Assembly (NCBI GenBank): GCA_002708145.1
Contig: PAOV01000004.1
Coordinates: 1 to 7,159 of the forward strand
Source of the DNA: Chloroflexota bacterium
GTDB taxonomy: Bacteria; Chloroflexota; Dehalococcoidia; Lucifugimonadales; Lucifugimonadaceae
Length of the DNA stretch: 7,159 nt
Reading direction: 5' to 3'
A model generated the notes under the pieces. That model was not told the origin of the DNA. It saw nothing but the letters and a program-made list of their open reading frames with translations, and did no database searches. Shown here in pieces: positions 7,069 to 7,159 of the stretch (positions are counted from its first letter, which is position 1; each line of letters starts with the position of its first letter). The position numbers and the translations under genes are program-made.

Positions 7069-7159
7069 TTCTACATAAATTCATGAAATACTTGTGTATT
7101 CGTGGATCTTCAGTAAGTTCAGGATGAAAAGAAGTAGCAAGAATTTTATCCTGTTTAGC
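7061..7159 (-). CDS. pdxT: Pyridoxal 5'-phosphate synthase glutaminase subunit, C-terminal end (partial)
   Basis: The last 32 codons and the stop of a gene entering from the right edge, too short to show up as a normal open reading frame. The peptide has ILATSFHPELTEDPRIHKYF, a very close match to the C-terminus of PdxT. The His and Glu of FHPEL are the second and third members of the class I glutaminase catalytic triad; the nucleophilic Cys would lie outside the window. PdxT releases ammonia from glutamine and passes it to PdxS for DXP-independent PLP synthesis in the cytoplasm. A pdxS gene may lie further right, which cannot be seen here. The stop TAA (7063-7061) lies inside the start of the ATPase gene, giving an 8-base overlap that suggests translational coupling and co-transcription. 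HisH and other glutaminases share the HPE motif, but the ELT[DE]D context points to PdxT. Confidence 0.92.
   Translation of the reverse strand, partial: AKQDKILATSFHPELTEDPRIHKYFMNLCRNG

Noticed and set aside
1..7159. CRISPR array, tRNA, rRNA, insertion sequence, toxin-antitoxin pair or retron
   Set aside because: No spaced direct repeats, cloverleaf, transposase, terminal inverted repeats or small paired genes were seen on either strand. Almost all of the window is accounted for by seven recognisable or family-assignable genes.

Overview
This is an AT-rich, densely packed bacterial window with no stable RNA gene, insertion sequence, CRISPR array or prophage signature. It holds seven protein-coding genes in two convergent blocks. 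Gaps are at most about 40 bases, and some genes overlap. The genes suggest a free-living, streamlined bacterium. A Ycf45/SpoIIIAA-like ATPase with a C-terminal R3H domain beside tmk, an HpcH/HpaI aldolase and a two-module FtsX-type permease would fit a marine Chloroflexota lineage such as SAR202. That assignment is inferred from gene content and composition, not demonstrated.

Plus strand, 1-3061: the 3' part of a very large FtsX-like ABC transporter permease (its start lies upstream of the window), followed after 22 bases by a small Nudix hydrolase.

Minus strand, 7159-3058, read right to left: the last 32 codons of pdxT (glutaminase subunit of PLP synthase), the R3H-domain AAA-type ATPase, tmk (dTMP kinase), an HpcH/HpaI-family aldolase, and a nucleoside phosphorylase/nucleosidase-superfamily protein. 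pdxT overlaps the ATPase gene by 8 bases, and the other gaps are 30, 40 and about 5 bases, so this looks like one operon. A possible internal promoter lies in the 40-base gap before the aldolase. The two blocks meet tail to tail, with the stop codons of the Nudix and phosphorylase genes overlapping by 4 bases.

Functionally the minus-strand block mixes cofactor synthesis (PLP), DNA precursor synthesis (dTTP), purine-type nucleoside cleavage and a pyruvate-type aldolase around an ATPase of unresolved role. Most of it reads as ordinary housekeeping. The points that merit a second look are the nucleoside phosphorylase-like protein, which seems to lack the phosphate-binding arginines of canonical family members; the altered LID region and N-terminal extension of the dTMP kinase; and the unresolved role of the R3H ATPase. 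I found no convincing evidence for a new defence, mobile or RNA-based system here.
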